This document shows positions 26,220 to 35,415 of a stretch of DNA of 64,000 nt, piece by piece (positions within the stretch are counted from its first letter, which is position 1; the number at the start of each line of letters is the position of its first letter). Under the pieces are notes generated by a model. The model was not told the origin of the DNA. It searched no databases and saw only the letters and a list, made by a program, of their open reading frames with translations. The DNA lies in assembly GCA_963974215.1 (NCBI GenBank), contig CAXBBL010000009.1, positions 157,367-221,366 on the forward strand. Reading direction: 5' to 3'. The DNA comes from Croceimicrobium sp963974215. GTDB taxonomy: Bacteria; Bacteroidota; Bacteroidia; Flavobacteriales; Schleiferiaceae. The position numbers were made by a program, and so were the translations under genes.

Positions 26220-28003
26220 TAGTTTTTAATAATTTTCAAACTGTTTCCTGCTTGGTTTATTATGGTGTAAAAACCAGCGGACTCTTGGCTAAGGTCTATT
26301 TCGCTTTCGTTTTGCACTTCTTTAATAAGTTGGCCTTCACTGTTGTAAATCTGTAAACTTTGCTTTTCGCTGAGGTGAAAAATGCCAGTAGAAGGATTAG
26401 GATATAATTCTATCGTTTTCTCTATTAATGGCTCATCTATGCCAATACCTTGGCCCACTTGATAGAGGCTTAAATTACCACTAACTTCATTGGAAACGGC
26501 CAAAAGGGCAATGCCATTGGGGCTATCTTGGGCAGAGATAAAAGTGATGTGTTCGGGGCCTAGATCGCCGGTTGCCGTGTCGTTGGGAGCGACCGAGAAA
26601 TCGCGTTCTAAAATATAGGAATCGAATACGGGTGCTAGAGGATTATCGATATTGTAAATCATAATACCCCCCATGCGCTCCAAACCGATAAAAGCGTAAA
26701 GAACACCGTCAACTTCGCCAATGGCAAGGGCTTCGGGCTCGGGACCTCTGTCGTCGCTGCGATCTTTGCGACTCGTATTATTGTCATTATTAGAATTGAA
26801 ATTAGCCGCATAGGCCTGAGACGTAATTTGCTCAAAATCATCACCGCTATCCCAAACTAATTGTCCTTGCGTATTCCAAATACTAAAGGAACGGGTTCCG
26901 AAAGTAAAGAGCGAGTCGTGTACAAATCCATTGCGTTTATTCCCTAATGTGGTCGTTACCTTTAAGCGACCCAATACAGAATCGAGTTGCAAGGTAGAAG
27001 GACTATTAAAAACAATAGGGTTGAGGTTAACATTATTAACGCGCTCTACTTCGCTGTAGGCACTGTACTCGCGCGAATCACCTTCATTAGCGCTGATAAT
27101 ATAGGTGTTCCCATTCTTAGCGAAAGCTTTGATGGCATCGGGTTGATACATGCCGAAAACATTAAAATGAGGCTTAATGTCTATACTGCTCGAAAGGTCT
27201 GAAGCGTCGAAGCCACTGCCAGCTAGGTTATGGTCTTTGTAGCCTAAACCGATAACCGTATCGAGGCTAAAAGTAAAGATGTCGATAATGGCTAGGGCAT
27301 TGTTTTCTTGCAAAGAAACGTAAGCTTTAGTGCTAGTGGGATCTATAGCAATGTATTCGGGTTCCACATCTTGTGAAAACGAACTCAAGCTATTATTTCC
27401 ATAGATGTTAATACTAGGATCATAGGGAATAGTGTCGTAGCGGGTGAAGTCGACCGAATGCACATCGGCTTGCGTTAATACTGTGGCAGAGCCCGAACGA
27501 AAATCGATCACACTTACCGTTCCTAAAGGATCAATGGTATAGTCGTCGGAAGGCTCTCCTTCATTGGCGACTAAAATATATTGAGTGCTAGGCGCAAAGC
27601 AAATCATATCAGGCATGGCGCCTACGACTACCTGATTAAGGTAGGTTCCATTGGTGTCGAAAAAGACCACTTTACCATTAGATTGGGGTAAATTCGCTTC
27701 TAGAGCAACCGCTAAAACATTGCCTTGCACGGCTAAACTATTTACCGAGCCGCTGTAGGGTGATAGGTCGATGCGGCCCACGCGATACGATTTACGGAGG
27801 TCGCTAATTTTTAGGATGTCAATTTTACTTTCCGCCACATTGCTAGAGAATATCCTTTGCGATAGGGGCTCGTAGGCATTTACTTCGCTGCCGCCTTGAT
27901 TGAATTTTAAGGTGTGATAATTGTAAGTGCGCTCGAAAGCGAGACCTTGTGAAAAGCCCAAAGTGGAGACGAATAGCGCGAGCGAGAGTAGATAAAAACG
28001 CAT
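26219..28003 (-). CDS. Choice-of-anchor I family surface protein with T9SS sorting domain
   Basis: A secreted beta-propeller protein, 594 aa from the ATG at 28003 (signal MRFYLLSLALFVSTLGFSQ); an ATG six codons earlier only lengthens the N-region. YncE/LVIVD-like repeats carry VEPEYIAIDPTSTKAYVSLQENNALAIID, DAIKAFAKNGNTYIISANEGDSREY and DRGPEPEALAIGEVDG, which mark the choice-of-anchor I family. The last ~75 residues are a type A T9SS sorting domain (LYPNPSTGIFHLSE ... SAGFYTIINQAG). It probably sits on the cell surface. Some relatives are annotated as alkaline phosphatase-like; no catalytic site is evident here. Confidence 0.87.
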   Translation of the reverse strand: MRFYLLSLALFVSTLGFSQGLAFERTYNYHTLKFNQGGSEVNAYEPLSQRIFSSNVAESKIDILKISDLRKSYRVGRIDLSPYSGSVNSLAVQGNVLAVALEANLPQSNGKVVFFDTNGTYLNQVVVGAMPDMICFAPSTQYILVANEGEPSDDYTIDPLGTVSVIDFRSGSATVLTQADVHSVDFTRYDTIPYDPSINIYGNNSLSSFSQDVEPEYIAIDPTSTKAYVSLQENNALAIIDIFTFSLDTVIGLGYKDHNLAGSGFDASDLSSSIDIKPHFNVFGMYQPDAIKAFAKNGNTYIISANEGDSREYSAYSEVERVNNVNLNPIVFNSPSTLQLDSVLGRLKVTTTLGNKRNGFVHDSLFTFGTRSFSIWNTQGQLVWDSGDDFEQITSQAYAANFNSNNDNNTSRKDRSDDRGPEPEALAIGEVDGVLYAFIGLERMGGIMIYNIDNPLAPVFDSYILERDFSVAPNDTATGDLGPEHITFISAQDSPNGIALLAVSNEVSGNLSLYQVGQGIGIDEPLIEKTIELYPNPSTGIFHLSEKQSLQIYNSEGQLIKEVQNESEIDLSQESAGFYTIINQAGNSLKIIKN

Positions 28004-28067
28004 ATTTTTTATTTTCACCAAAGAACGGAATTATTGCTCTGACATGCTAAAGGAATTAGCTTACGAA

Positions 28068-28103
28068 AGAAAAAATCCCCAAATGAAAAATCAAATGGGG
28101 ATT
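28068..28103 (-). terminator. Rho-independent terminator of the haem operon
   Basis: An 8-bp stem, AATCCCCA (28074-28081) and TGGGGATT (28096-28103), with a 14-base loop. On the minus strand it is followed by a T tract (A run at 28068-28075). It begins five bases after the hemL stop. Confidence 0.85.
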
Positions 28104-28107
28104 CTGT

Positions 28108-29400
28108 TTAGACGGTCATTTCTGCGAGCGTTTCTTTGGCCGCTTGCAGAGTTTGTTTAATATCATCGTCGTTTAAGGCGGCATTTAAAAACCAACTTTC
28201 GTAGGCACTCGGCGGTAGATAGACTCCGCGTTTGAGCATGCCGTGGAAGAAGGCTTTGAAGTGGGGGTTGTCACCGCTTTTCGCAGATTCGAAATCACGA
28301 ATTTTTTCGGCGCTGAAATGAAGGCTTATCATAGAGCCAATGCGGTTGATCTGATAATCTAAGCCACTTTCTTTTAAAAGAGGATGTAGTCCATTTTCAA
28401 TGGCCTCGCAGGTTTTCGCTAATTTATCGTAAACCGCAGGATTGTCTCTTAAATGCTTAAGAAGGGTATATCCGGCTGTCATGGCGATGGGGTTACCCGA
28501 TAGAGTTCCCGCCTGATAAACTGGGCCATTCGGAGCAACATATTCCATAATATCGGCGCGACCTCCGTAAGCGCCCACGGGTAATCCAGCGCCAATAACT
28601 TTTCCGTAGGTAACCAAATCTGCTTGTACACCGGTTACTTCTTGGGCGCCACCAAAACCAAGGCGGAAACCACTCATTACTTCATCAAAAATAAGAAGCG
28701 CACCTTCTTCATTACAAATCTCGCGCAAGCCTTCTAAAAAGCCGGGCTCGGGTAAAATGCAACCCATATTGCCAGGAATGGGCTCAATGATAATGGCCGC
28801 AATTTCATTTTTATTAGCGGCTACTACTTCTTTTACGGAATCTAAATCATTGTATTCTGCTAAGAGCGTGTCTTTGGCTGTTCCCTTGGTAACACCAGGA
28901 CTGCTTGGGTGACCTAAAGTAACCATGCCGCTACCACCTTTAATTAAGAAGCTATCGCCGTGGCCATGATAGTTTCCCGCAAATTTTATAAACTTATCGC
29001 GTTTGGTATAACCACGCGCCAAACGTACAGCGCTCATGGTGGCCTCGGTACCCGAATTTACCATTCTAATGCGCTCTATATTGGGAATGGCTTCTACGAT
29101 AAGTTTAGCTAATTTAATTTCCATATCGGTGGGCGCTCCAAAAGACGTAGAGCGGGATGCAGCCTCACGTACTGCCTCAATAACAGGCTCGTAAGCATGT
29201 CCCATAATCATCGGTCCCCAGGAGGCGATATAATCGATGTAGCGATTACCATCAGCATCAAAAAGATAAGTGCCATGGGCGTGATCCATAAAAATGGGGT
29301 CACCACCAACGGATTTAAAAGCGCGCACGGGCGAGTTTACACCACCGGGAATATATTTACTTGCTTCTATAAAAAGCTCTTTACTTTTCTGAGTTTCCAT
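28108..29400 (-). CDS. hemL: Glutamate-1-semialdehyde 2,1-aminomutase
   Basis: PLP enzyme converting glutamate-1-semialdehyde to 5-aminolevulinate, the second step of the C5 haem pathway. The PLP lysine is K267 in DLVTYGKVIGAGLPVGAYGG. VNSGTEATMSAVRLARG and YHGHGDSFLIKGGSG are the other cofactor and substrate motifs. The 430-aa length is normal. It is the last gene of the leftward hem operon and is followed by a strong terminator, although it acts early in the pathway. Confidence 0.97.
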   Translation of the reverse strand: METQKSKELFIEASKYIPGGVNSPVRAFKSVGGDPIFMDHAHGTYLFDADGNRYIDYIASWGPMIMGHAYEPVIEAVREAASRSTSFGAPTDMEIKLAKLIVEAIPNIERIRMVNSGTEATMSAVRLARGYTKRDKFIKFAGNYHGHGDSFLIKGGSGMVTLGHPSSPGVTKGTAKDTLLAEYNDLDSVKEVVAANKNEIAAIIIEPIPGNMGCILPEPGFLEGLREICNEEGALLIFDEVMSGFRLGFGGAQEVTGVQADLVTYGKVIGAGLPVGAYGGRADIMEYVAPNGPVYQAGTLSGNPIAMTAGYTLLKHLRDNPAVYDKLAKTCEAIENGLHPLLKESGLDYQINRIGSMISLHFSAEKIRDFESAKSGDNPHFKAFFHGMLKRGVYLPPSAYESWFLNAALNDDDIKQTLQAAKETLAEMTV

Positions 29401-29417
29401 GTTTAGTTTTTAAAATC

Positions 29418-30410
29418 TTAGCCTTGGGCTTGAAGATATTTAATAATGTCTTTTACAAAATAGGTAGCGATGAGATCGGCACCCGCTCTTTTTATAGCGG
29501 TTAAGCATTCTACCATCGCTTCTTCTTCGTTGAGCCAGCCTTTTTCGGCGGCAGCTTTAATCATGGCGTATTCGCCACTTACGTGATAAGCACTTACGGG
29601 AACGCTACTGATATCTTTGGTTTGGCGAATAATGTCTAAATAAGCCATGGCTGGTTTTACCATCACAATATCCGCCCCTTCATCGAGGTCTAGCTGCACC
29701 TCACGCAAGGCTTCTTTAGCATTGGCGGGATTCATTTGGTAGGTTTTTTTGTCACGAGGAATATTGTCCATATCCACCGGAGCTGAATCGAGCGCATCTC
29801 TGAAAGGACCATAGAAACAAGAGGCATATTTAGCGCTGTAGGCCATAATACCGACGTTTTCAAAACCAGCCGTATCGAGAGCGATGCGAATGGCACCAAT
29901 TCTTCCATCCATCATGTCGCTGGGAGCAACCATGTCTGCCCCAGCTTGGGCGTGACTGATAGCCATGTCGGCTAAAAAGCCAACACTTTCGTCGTTAATT
30001 ATTTCGCCATTTTCCACAATACCATCGTGTCCATAGCAAGAATAAGGATCCAGCGCTACATCGGTCATTAAAACCAAGTTGGGCACGGTTTCCTTAATCA
30101 TACGAATGGCTTGCTGCATCAAGCCATCGGGATTTAAAGCCTCTTCGCCATCATTGTCCTTTAGGTCGTCTTCTACCTTTACAAAAAGCAAAAGCGATTT
30201 TACTCCTAGGGATTCCAGCTCTAATACTTCTTCCTTTAGAAGATCAAGGCTGTAGCGGAAATAGCCCGGCATGGAGCTGATTTCACTTTTAATGCCTTCG
30301 CCTTCTACGGCAAAAAGTGGTGCGATAAAGTTGGAAGCTTGTAGCTGAGTTTCTTGCACCATGGCGCGCATGGCGGGGTTTACTCTTAATCTACGTGGAC
30401 GTTGTAACAT
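29418..30410 (-). CDS. hemB: Porphobilinogen synthase (ALA dehydratase)
   Basis: Condenses two 5-aminolevulinate molecules into porphobilinogen. Active-site lysines are K194 (AYSAKYASCFYGPFRDA) and K252 (IVMVKPAMAYLDI). The metal site reads DVALDPYSCYGHDGIV (117-132) rather than the triple-cysteine DVCLC-form, so this is predicted to be the magnesium-type rather than the catalytic-zinc type. Usual length, 330 aa. It lies between hemF and hemL with short gaps. Confidence 0.97.
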   Translation of the reverse strand: MLQRPRRLRVNPAMRAMVQETQLQASNFIAPLFAVEGEGIKSEISSMPGYFRYSLDLLKEEVLELESLGVKSLLLFVKVEDDLKDNDGEEALNPDGLMQQAIRMIKETVPNLVLMTDVALDPYSCYGHDGIVENGEIINDESVGFLADMAISHAQAGADMVAPSDMMDGRIGAIRIALDTAGFENVGIMAYSAKYASCFYGPFRDALDSAPVDMDNIPRDKKTYQMNPANAKEALREVQLDLDEGADIVMVKPAMAYLDIIRQTKDISSVPVSAYHVSGEYAMIKAAAEKGWLNEEEAMVECLTAIKRAGADLIATYFVKDIIKYLQAQG

Positions 30411-30419
30411 GTTGTTTTT

Positions 30420-31325
30420 TTAGTTGATCCAATCAATTGGTTCTTTTAAAACGGCGATTAACTTCGCTTCTGGGCTGCTAGCTTCTGGCTCAACATTGTA
30501 GTCCCAGCGCACGCGTGGCGGTAAGCTCATTAAAATGCTTTCGGTACGCCCGTTGGTTTTGAGGCCAAATAGAGTACCGCGGTCGTGCACCAAGTTGAAT
30601 TCTACATAACGCCCTCTGCGCAATTCTTGCCAGTAGCGTTGTTCTTTGGTGTATTCTAAGTCTTTGCGCTTTTCCACTATTGGTAGATAGGAGGGAAGAA
30701 AGCTATTACCCATAGACTGGCTAAAAGCAAACCAATCTTCCTCGCTGCGCTCTTCGTTAGCTTTTAAATAGTCGTAAAAAGTACCACCAATTCCACGCCC
30801 TTCGTTGCGGTGGTGATTGCGAAAATATTCGTCGCACTGTTTTTTATAAAGCGGATAAAGCTCAGCCCCGTGTTTATCGGCGGCTTCTTTTTGCACGCGG
30901 TGAAAATGACTGGCGTCTTCTTCAAAAAGGTAATAAGGCGTAAGGTCGCTGCCCCCACCAAACCACGAATCGATTTTCTCGCCCTTGGCATTATACATTT
31001 CGAAATAGCGGAAATTTGCGTGGCAGGTTGGTACCATGGGGCTGCGCGGATGGATAACCAAACTCACCCCACAGGCAAAAAAGGTATCCCCTTCGCTTTG
31101 CATATTTTTCTTGAGCGCATCGGGCATTTCACCGTGTACCACGGAAGTACTTACGCCCGCTTTTTCAAAAACAAGGCCTTCACTTAAAACGCGTGAGCGT
31201 CCGCCACCGCCGCCGGGTCTTTCCCAAAGGTCTTCTTGGAACTTTGCTTGGCCGTCAATTTTCTCGAGGGCGGCACAAATTTCATCTTGTAAACCGCGTA
31301 CGAAAGCGGTAAATCTATCCTTCAT
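30420..31325 (-). CDS. hemF: Oxygen-dependent coproporphyrinogen III oxidase
   Basis: Oxidatively decarboxylates coproporphyrinogen III using O2. The family motif FGGGSDLTPYYLFEEDASHFH and the C-terminal QRYWQELRRGRYVEFNLVHDRGT and SLPPRVRWDYN are intact; 301 aa is normal. The aerobic form implies that haem synthesis here depends on oxygen, unless an unlinked hemN/hemZ exists. It directly abuts hemE (no gap). Confidence 0.97.
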   Translation of the reverse strand: MKDRFTAFVRGLQDEICAALEKIDGQAKFQEDLWERPGGGGGRSRVLSEGLVFEKAGVSTSVVHGEMPDALKKNMQSEGDTFFACGVSLVIHPRSPMVPTCHANFRYFEMYNAKGEKIDSWFGGGSDLTPYYLFEEDASHFHRVQKEAADKHGAELYPLYKKQCDEYFRNHHRNEGRGIGGTFYDYLKANEERSEEDWFAFSQSMGNSFLPSYLPIVEKRKDLEYTKEQRYWQELRRGRYVEFNLVHDRGTLFGLKTNGRTESILMSLPPRVRWDYNVEPEASSPEAKLIAVLKEPIDWIN

Positions 31326-32354
31326 TTAGCTGTAGTTTTTTACCGCGTTAACAAAGGCTTTCGCGTGATCTACAGGAATATTAGGTAAAATGCCGTGGCC
31401 CAAGTTGGCGATGTACTTATAAGTGCCAAAATCGTCGATCATTTGCTTGGTCAAACGCTCTATTTCGGGAATAGGAGATAAGAGACGGGCCGGGTCGAAA
31501 TTACCTTGTAAGGTAGTTTGAAAGCTGGTGAATTCACGCGCCATTTGTGGGGTGATAGTCCAGTCCACGCCTAAAGCTGCAACGGGCATGGTAGCCATCT
31601 GCTCTAAAGCGAACCAACAACCTTTCGCAAAAGCGATAACGGGTGTTTGCTCGTGTAAGGCATCTACAATTTGCTTGATGTATTGGAGAGAGAAAGTATT
31701 GTAATCTTGGGGAGAAAGCAAGCCACCCCAGGAGTCGAAAATTTGCACCGCGTGTACTCCTCTTTCTTGCTTATGACGCAAGTAGCGAATGGTGACGTCG
31801 GTTATTTTCTGTAATAATTTATGGGCTGCATCGGGGTAAACGAAACAAAATTCTTTCGCTTTATCGAAGGTTTTGCTGCCTTGTCCTTCTACCATATAAC
31901 AAAGGATGGTCCAAGGCGAACCCGCGAATCCAATAAGAGGCACTTCGTTTTCGAGGGCTTCTAAAGTTAAGTCGATAGCTGAATACACATAATGCAAACG
32001 GTCTTTAACATCGATATCGGGTAGCGCATCTACTTGCTCGGGGGTACGAATTGGATTGGGGAGGTAAGGACCTTTACCGGGAATCATTTGGACTTCTACA
32101 TCCAAGGCCTGCGGAATAACCAAAATGTCGCTAAATAAAATGGCAGCATCGGGTCCTACTTGATGAATAGGCATCACGGTAATTTCGGTGGCCAATGCTG
32201 GGTTTTCGGCTCTTTCGAAAAAGCTGTACTTCTCTTTAAGTTTCATGAAATCAGGGAGATAGCGTCCGGCTTGGCGCATCATCCATACGGGAGGACGGCT
32301 TACTTTTTCACCTCTAAGGGCTTGTAGGAAAAGATCGTTTTTAGGAATTGTCAT
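31326..32354 (-). CDS. hemE: Uroporphyrinogen decarboxylase
   Basis: Removes four acetate carboxyls from uroporphyrinogen III. The N-terminal signature RPPVWMMRQAGRYLPDF and the second motif GFAGSPWTILCYMVEGQGSK are seen, with Asp in FSDILVIPQALG-like FSDILVIPQALDVEVQ. 342 aa, cytosolic. It precedes hemF with adjacent stop and start and follows hemD by 21 bases. Confidence 0.97.
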   Translation of the reverse strand: MTIPKNDLFLQALRGEKVSRPPVWMMRQAGRYLPDFMKLKEKYSFFERAENPALATEITVMPIHQVGPDAAILFSDILVIPQALDVEVQMIPGKGPYLPNPIRTPEQVDALPDIDVKDRLHYVYSAIDLTLEALENEVPLIGFAGSPWTILCYMVEGQGSKTFDKAKEFCFVYPDAAHKLLQKITDVTIRYLRHKQERGVHAVQIFDSWGGLLSPQDYNTFSLQYIKQIVDALHEQTPVIAFAKGCWFALEQMATMPVAALGVDWTITPQMAREFTSFQTTLQGNFDPARLLSPIPEIERLTKQMIDDFGTYKYIANLGHGILPNIPVDHAKAFVNAVKNYS

Positions 32355-32375
32355 CTTAGATGAAAGGATAATATA

Positions 32376-33089
32376 TTAGTCTTGAAAATATTCTATCACG
32401 CGCTCAACCACACCGATAATTGACGGTTGGTGAGCAATAATGCGCGGGTTATCACAACGTCGACGAACGGCTTCAGCAGTAGTGGCACCAATACAAAAGG
32501 CCGGCGTTTTACAGTTGACATTGTTCTTTTTGAAAAAGCTGTAAACGGCAGAAGGACTTAAGAAAATGAGTCCGTCAAAAAGCTCGGTGCTTACTTTTTC
32601 ATGCACCATATCCGTATGGTACACAATTTCTTTATGCACCTTAATATTCTTGCTCGCTAGGTATTCGGGTAAATCGTCGAGGGCCTGATCGCCACAGAAA
32701 AAATCTACTGCTTTTACATCAGCATTGCGGGCAATGATTTGCGCGAGAATCATGGCATTATCGGAGCGAACATTAGATTTTATTCCCAGCTCAGCTAAGC
32801 GCTCGGTGGCTTTGATGCCCACCGTAAAATTCTTTTTCTTGCTTAGTTCTATGGGGTGTTTGCTAAGCAGATCTGCTAAAGCGCGCACGGCGTTCTTACT
32901 GGTGAAAATTCTTGCTTGACTAGCCGGGTTGTTGAGTTGTTTAAGGAAGCTTTCTTCGTCGTATTGGGTATTTACTTGGATGAAATCAAATTCATCGAGC
33001 TGGAAACCAGCATCCATAAGTTTTTGTGCTGCCTCTTCTGGCAGCTTGCGAGTAGCAAAAATATGTTTCGCGGTAGCCTTATTTTTCAT
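32376..33089 (-). CDS. hemD: Uroporphyrinogen-III synthase
   Basis: Closes and inverts ring D of hydroxymethylbilane. HemD is poorly conserved in sequence; the call rests on length (237 aa), the two-lobe pattern with IFTSKNAVRAL in the first lobe and DGLIFLSPSAVYSFFKKN plus CIGATTAEAVRRR in the second, and its place between hemC and hemE. The start overlaps the hemC end by 11 bases, indicating coupling. Confidence 0.93.
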   Translation of the reverse strand: MKNKATAKHIFATRKLPEEAAQKLMDAGFQLDEFDFIQVNTQYDEESFLKQLNNPASQARIFTSKNAVRALADLLSKHPIELSKKKNFTVGIKATERLAELGIKSNVRSDNAMILAQIIARNADVKAVDFFCGDQALDDLPEYLASKNIKVHKEIVYHTDMVHEKVSTELFDGLIFLSPSAVYSFFKKNNVNCKTPAFCIGATTAEAVRRRCDNPRIIAHQPSIIGVVERVIEYFQD

Positions 33090-33987
33090 TCTTTAAACTT
33101 TCCATAATGGCAGCGCCTCCTTGAGCAAGTGCTTCAATAGCACAATTGCTACCTAGCTCTTCTGCTTCATTTAAAGTTACTGATTTTTCCAAGGTAACTT
33201 TTTTCTGTCCATCTAAAGAAAAAATACCCGCAATCAGGTGAATTTGTTCACCTTTTATGGTAGAATAAGCTCCTACGGGGGCCGAACAGCCACCTTCTAC
33301 TTTTCGTAAAAAATCGCGTTCTACTTTGGCGCGAATCGCTGTGGGCTGGTGGTTTATTTGCTTGAGAATATTTTGCGTTTCGCTGTCTTTTTCTAAGCAA
33401 GTTATGGCAATAATTCCCTGTGCTGGTGCGGGAATCATCCAGTCGAGAACCATGTAGTTTTCGGGTAAAAGTCCCAAGCGTGCTAATCCTGCTTTCGCAA
33501 AGATTGCGCCCTGCCAAGGATTCGATTCCAACTTGGCTAAACGTGTTTGCACATTACCTCTTAAGTTGGTGCATTCGTGCTGGGGATATCGACTTTTCCA
33601 CTGGGCAATACGACGAATGCTTCCGGTGGCGATTATTGCTTTTTCAGCTCCGAAATCGGTCTGACCTTTATGCACTAAAATGTCATCTGCTTCAGCGCGT
33701 TCCAGTACGGTTTGGATGCGAATACCGTCTGGTGCTTGCGTGGGATAATCTTTCATGGAGTGCACCGCGATATCAATGCGGCCATCCAATAAGGCATCGT
33801 CTAATATTTTGGTAAAGATTCCAGTGCCCCCAAATTGATTGAGAGGAGTTTTGAGGTCGATATCGCCAGCCGACTTCAGCGGCACGAGCTCACAAGGGTT
33901 TCCTTCGGCTTCCAGTAGGCTTTTCACCTTTTCCGCTTGCCAAAGAGCGAGTTTACTGTCGCGGGTGCCGATGCGGATTGTATTCAT
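33079..33987 (-). CDS. hemC: Hydroxymethylbilane synthase (porphobilinogen deaminase)
   Basis: Polymerises four porphobilinogens into hydroxymethylbilane. The N-terminus RIGTRDSKLALWQAEKV, SMKDYPTQ, RRIAQWKSRYP and the dipyrromethane-cofactor cysteine in EGGCSAPVGAY are all present. The ATG at 33987 gives 302 aa, the normal size. An open frame extends 38 codons upstream but runs into hemA and is not homologous. The gap to the hemA stop is four bases. Confidence 0.96.
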   Translation of the reverse strand: MNTIRIGTRDSKLALWQAEKVKSLLEAEGNPCELVPLKSAGDIDLKTPLNQFGGTGIFTKILDDALLDGRIDIAVHSMKDYPTQAPDGIRIQTVLERAEADDILVHKGQTDFGAEKAIIATGSIRRIAQWKSRYPQHECTNLRGNVQTRLAKLESNPWQGAIFAKAGLARLGLLPENYMVLDWMIPAPAQGIIAITCLEKDSETQNILKQINHQPTAIRAKVERDFLRKVEGGCSAPVGAYSTIKGEQIHLIAGIFSLDGQKKVTLEKSVTLNEAEELGSNCAIEALAQGGAAIMESLKNEK

Positions 33988-33991
33988 AAGC

Positions 33992-35230
33992 TTAAAGCTC
34001 GAAAATATGATGAATGGTGCGAAGGTCGCTGTTGAGGTCGCCTCCTGCTTTAAGTTGACGAGCAAACTGCCCAGTAATGCGATTGAGGATTTGGGCGGCA
34101 AATTCGTCTGCTTGATCCGTGGGCATTTCAGGGAATTTCTTCATTAAGTTTTTCAACTCCTTATCTTTCCAATCGTTCATCTTCTCGCGCAAAGCTTGTA
34201 AGGTTGGTGCTACTCGACGACTTTCTAACCAAAGGTAGAAGTCGGTAATTTGCTCTTCGATAATCCCTTCGGCTAAAGGTACTTGCGCTTGGCGATTACG
34301 AATGCTTTCTTCTGCGATCTCGGAAAGATGGTCTACATCAATTACCTGAAAATTGGCATCTGCGTAAAGCGATGTTTCGATATTACGAGGCATGCTGAGG
34401 TCTAGTAAAAGACGCGGCTTTTTGCTTTGAAAATGCTCTGCTAATACGGTCGGATGCTCTGCTCCCGTAGCAACAATCACAATATCAGCCTCATTGAGAC
34501 CTTTAGCAAGATGATTGATGTCTAAATATTGTAGGCCAAAACGCTGGGCTAGGCGGGCCGCTTTTTCTTCGGTACGGTTGACTAGACGGATATCGCTAAT
34601 GCCGGTTTGGTTTACCAAGTTTTCGCAAGTGGTGCGTCCCATTTTTCCCATGCCATAAAGCAGAACCTTGGGGCTGGGATTGGTTTCTAAATATTTTTTC
34701 AACTGTAAAACAGCGGCAAAGGCAACCGAGGCAGCCCCAGTGCTGAGTTCCGTTTCGTTTTTAACGCGCTTGGAGCATTGTACCGCATTGTTTACCAAGC
34801 GATCGAGGAAGGCGTTATGGCCGCCCTGTTCTTTGGAAAACTGGTACGACTTTTTAATCTGACCGATAATTTCGAAATCACCTAAAATTTTAGACTCTAA
34901 ACCAGAGCCTACTCTAAATAGGTGATTGATAGCCTCACGGTTTTGTTGTATATTTTGATAAGGCTCGAAATGGGCCTTAGTTGTGCCGCTGTACTTGCAG
35001 AATAGGGCGATAAGATCTCGAGGACAACTCGCGAAAGCGTAAATTTCTGTACGGTTACAGGTGGAAAGGATGAGCATACCATCGCCACCACCTTGCTTGT
35101 ACTCATGCAATAAGTGATTAGCCTTCTCCTCATTTAGGGTGAAGAGCTCTCTCGTTTTCACATCTGCTTTTGAGTGGTCAATACCAATTAAAAAGAAATT
35201 GGCAAAACGGCTTACTTCAAATTCTTTCAT
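33992..35230 (-). CDS. hemA: Glutamyl-tRNA reductase
   Basis: First committed step of C5 tetrapyrrole synthesis: NADPH reduction of glutamyl-tRNA to glutamate-1-semialdehyde. The catalytic cysteine lies in LSTCNRTEIYAFA. GSGLESKILGDFEIIGQIK and the nucleotide-binding LLYGMGKMGRTTCENL follow. I choose the ATG at 35230 (412 aa, MKEFEVSRFANFFLIGIDHSKA); the GTG at 35254 would add eight residues. It is the first gene of the hem operon, divergent from araC. A TATTTTTG box lies ten bases upstream of the start, read on the minus strand. Confidence 0.96.
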   Translation of the reverse strand: MKEFEVSRFANFFLIGIDHSKADVKTRELFTLNEEKANHLLHEYKQGGGDGMLILSTCNRTEIYAFASCPRDLIALFCKYSGTTKAHFEPYQNIQQNREAINHLFRVGSGLESKILGDFEIIGQIKKSYQFSKEQGGHNAFLDRLVNNAVQCSKRVKNETELSTGAASVAFAAVLQLKKYLETNPSPKVLLYGMGKMGRTTCENLVNQTGISDIRLVNRTEEKAARLAQRFGLQYLDINHLAKGLNEADIVIVATGAEHPTVLAEHFQSKKPRLLLDLSMPRNIETSLYADANFQVIDVDHLSEIAEESIRNRQAQVPLAEGIIEEQITDFYLWLESRRVAPTLQALREKMNDWKDKELKNLMKKFPEMPTDQADEFAAQILNRITGQFARQLKAGGDLNSDLRTIHHIFEL

Positions 35231-35415
35231 AAATCTGGGGCAAAAATATCCCACTTAGTGCTTAGTTTTCTACCTCATTTGGGATGAAAAATATCCCGAT
35301 TAATCGAATAGCTCTATTTAGAACGATTCTCATTAAAATCACGCTAATGCTTTGCAAGCTTAAATAATATCACCCTTTTGATGCTATGATATTTGTCATA
35401 TTCTATTTTTGCATT
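35231..35415. promoter_or_regulatory. Divergent hemA/araC control region with repeated AAAAATATCCC sites
   Basis: This 185-base gap serves both directions. The 11-mer AAAAATATCCC occurs twice (35242-35252 and 35287-35297), and the second is part of an inverted repeat GGGAT-N7-ATCCC (35281-35297). On the minus strand the first copy overlaps a TATTTTTG -7-like box for hemA. On the plus strand a TATTTTTG box (35404-35411) lies four bases before the araC ATG. The repeats are candidate operators for the adjacent AraC protein. The link is inference. Confidence 0.45.

Noticed and set aside
30810..31329. Open frames opposite hemF
   Set aside because: They lie entirely antisense to the well-conserved hemF and have unnatural composition.
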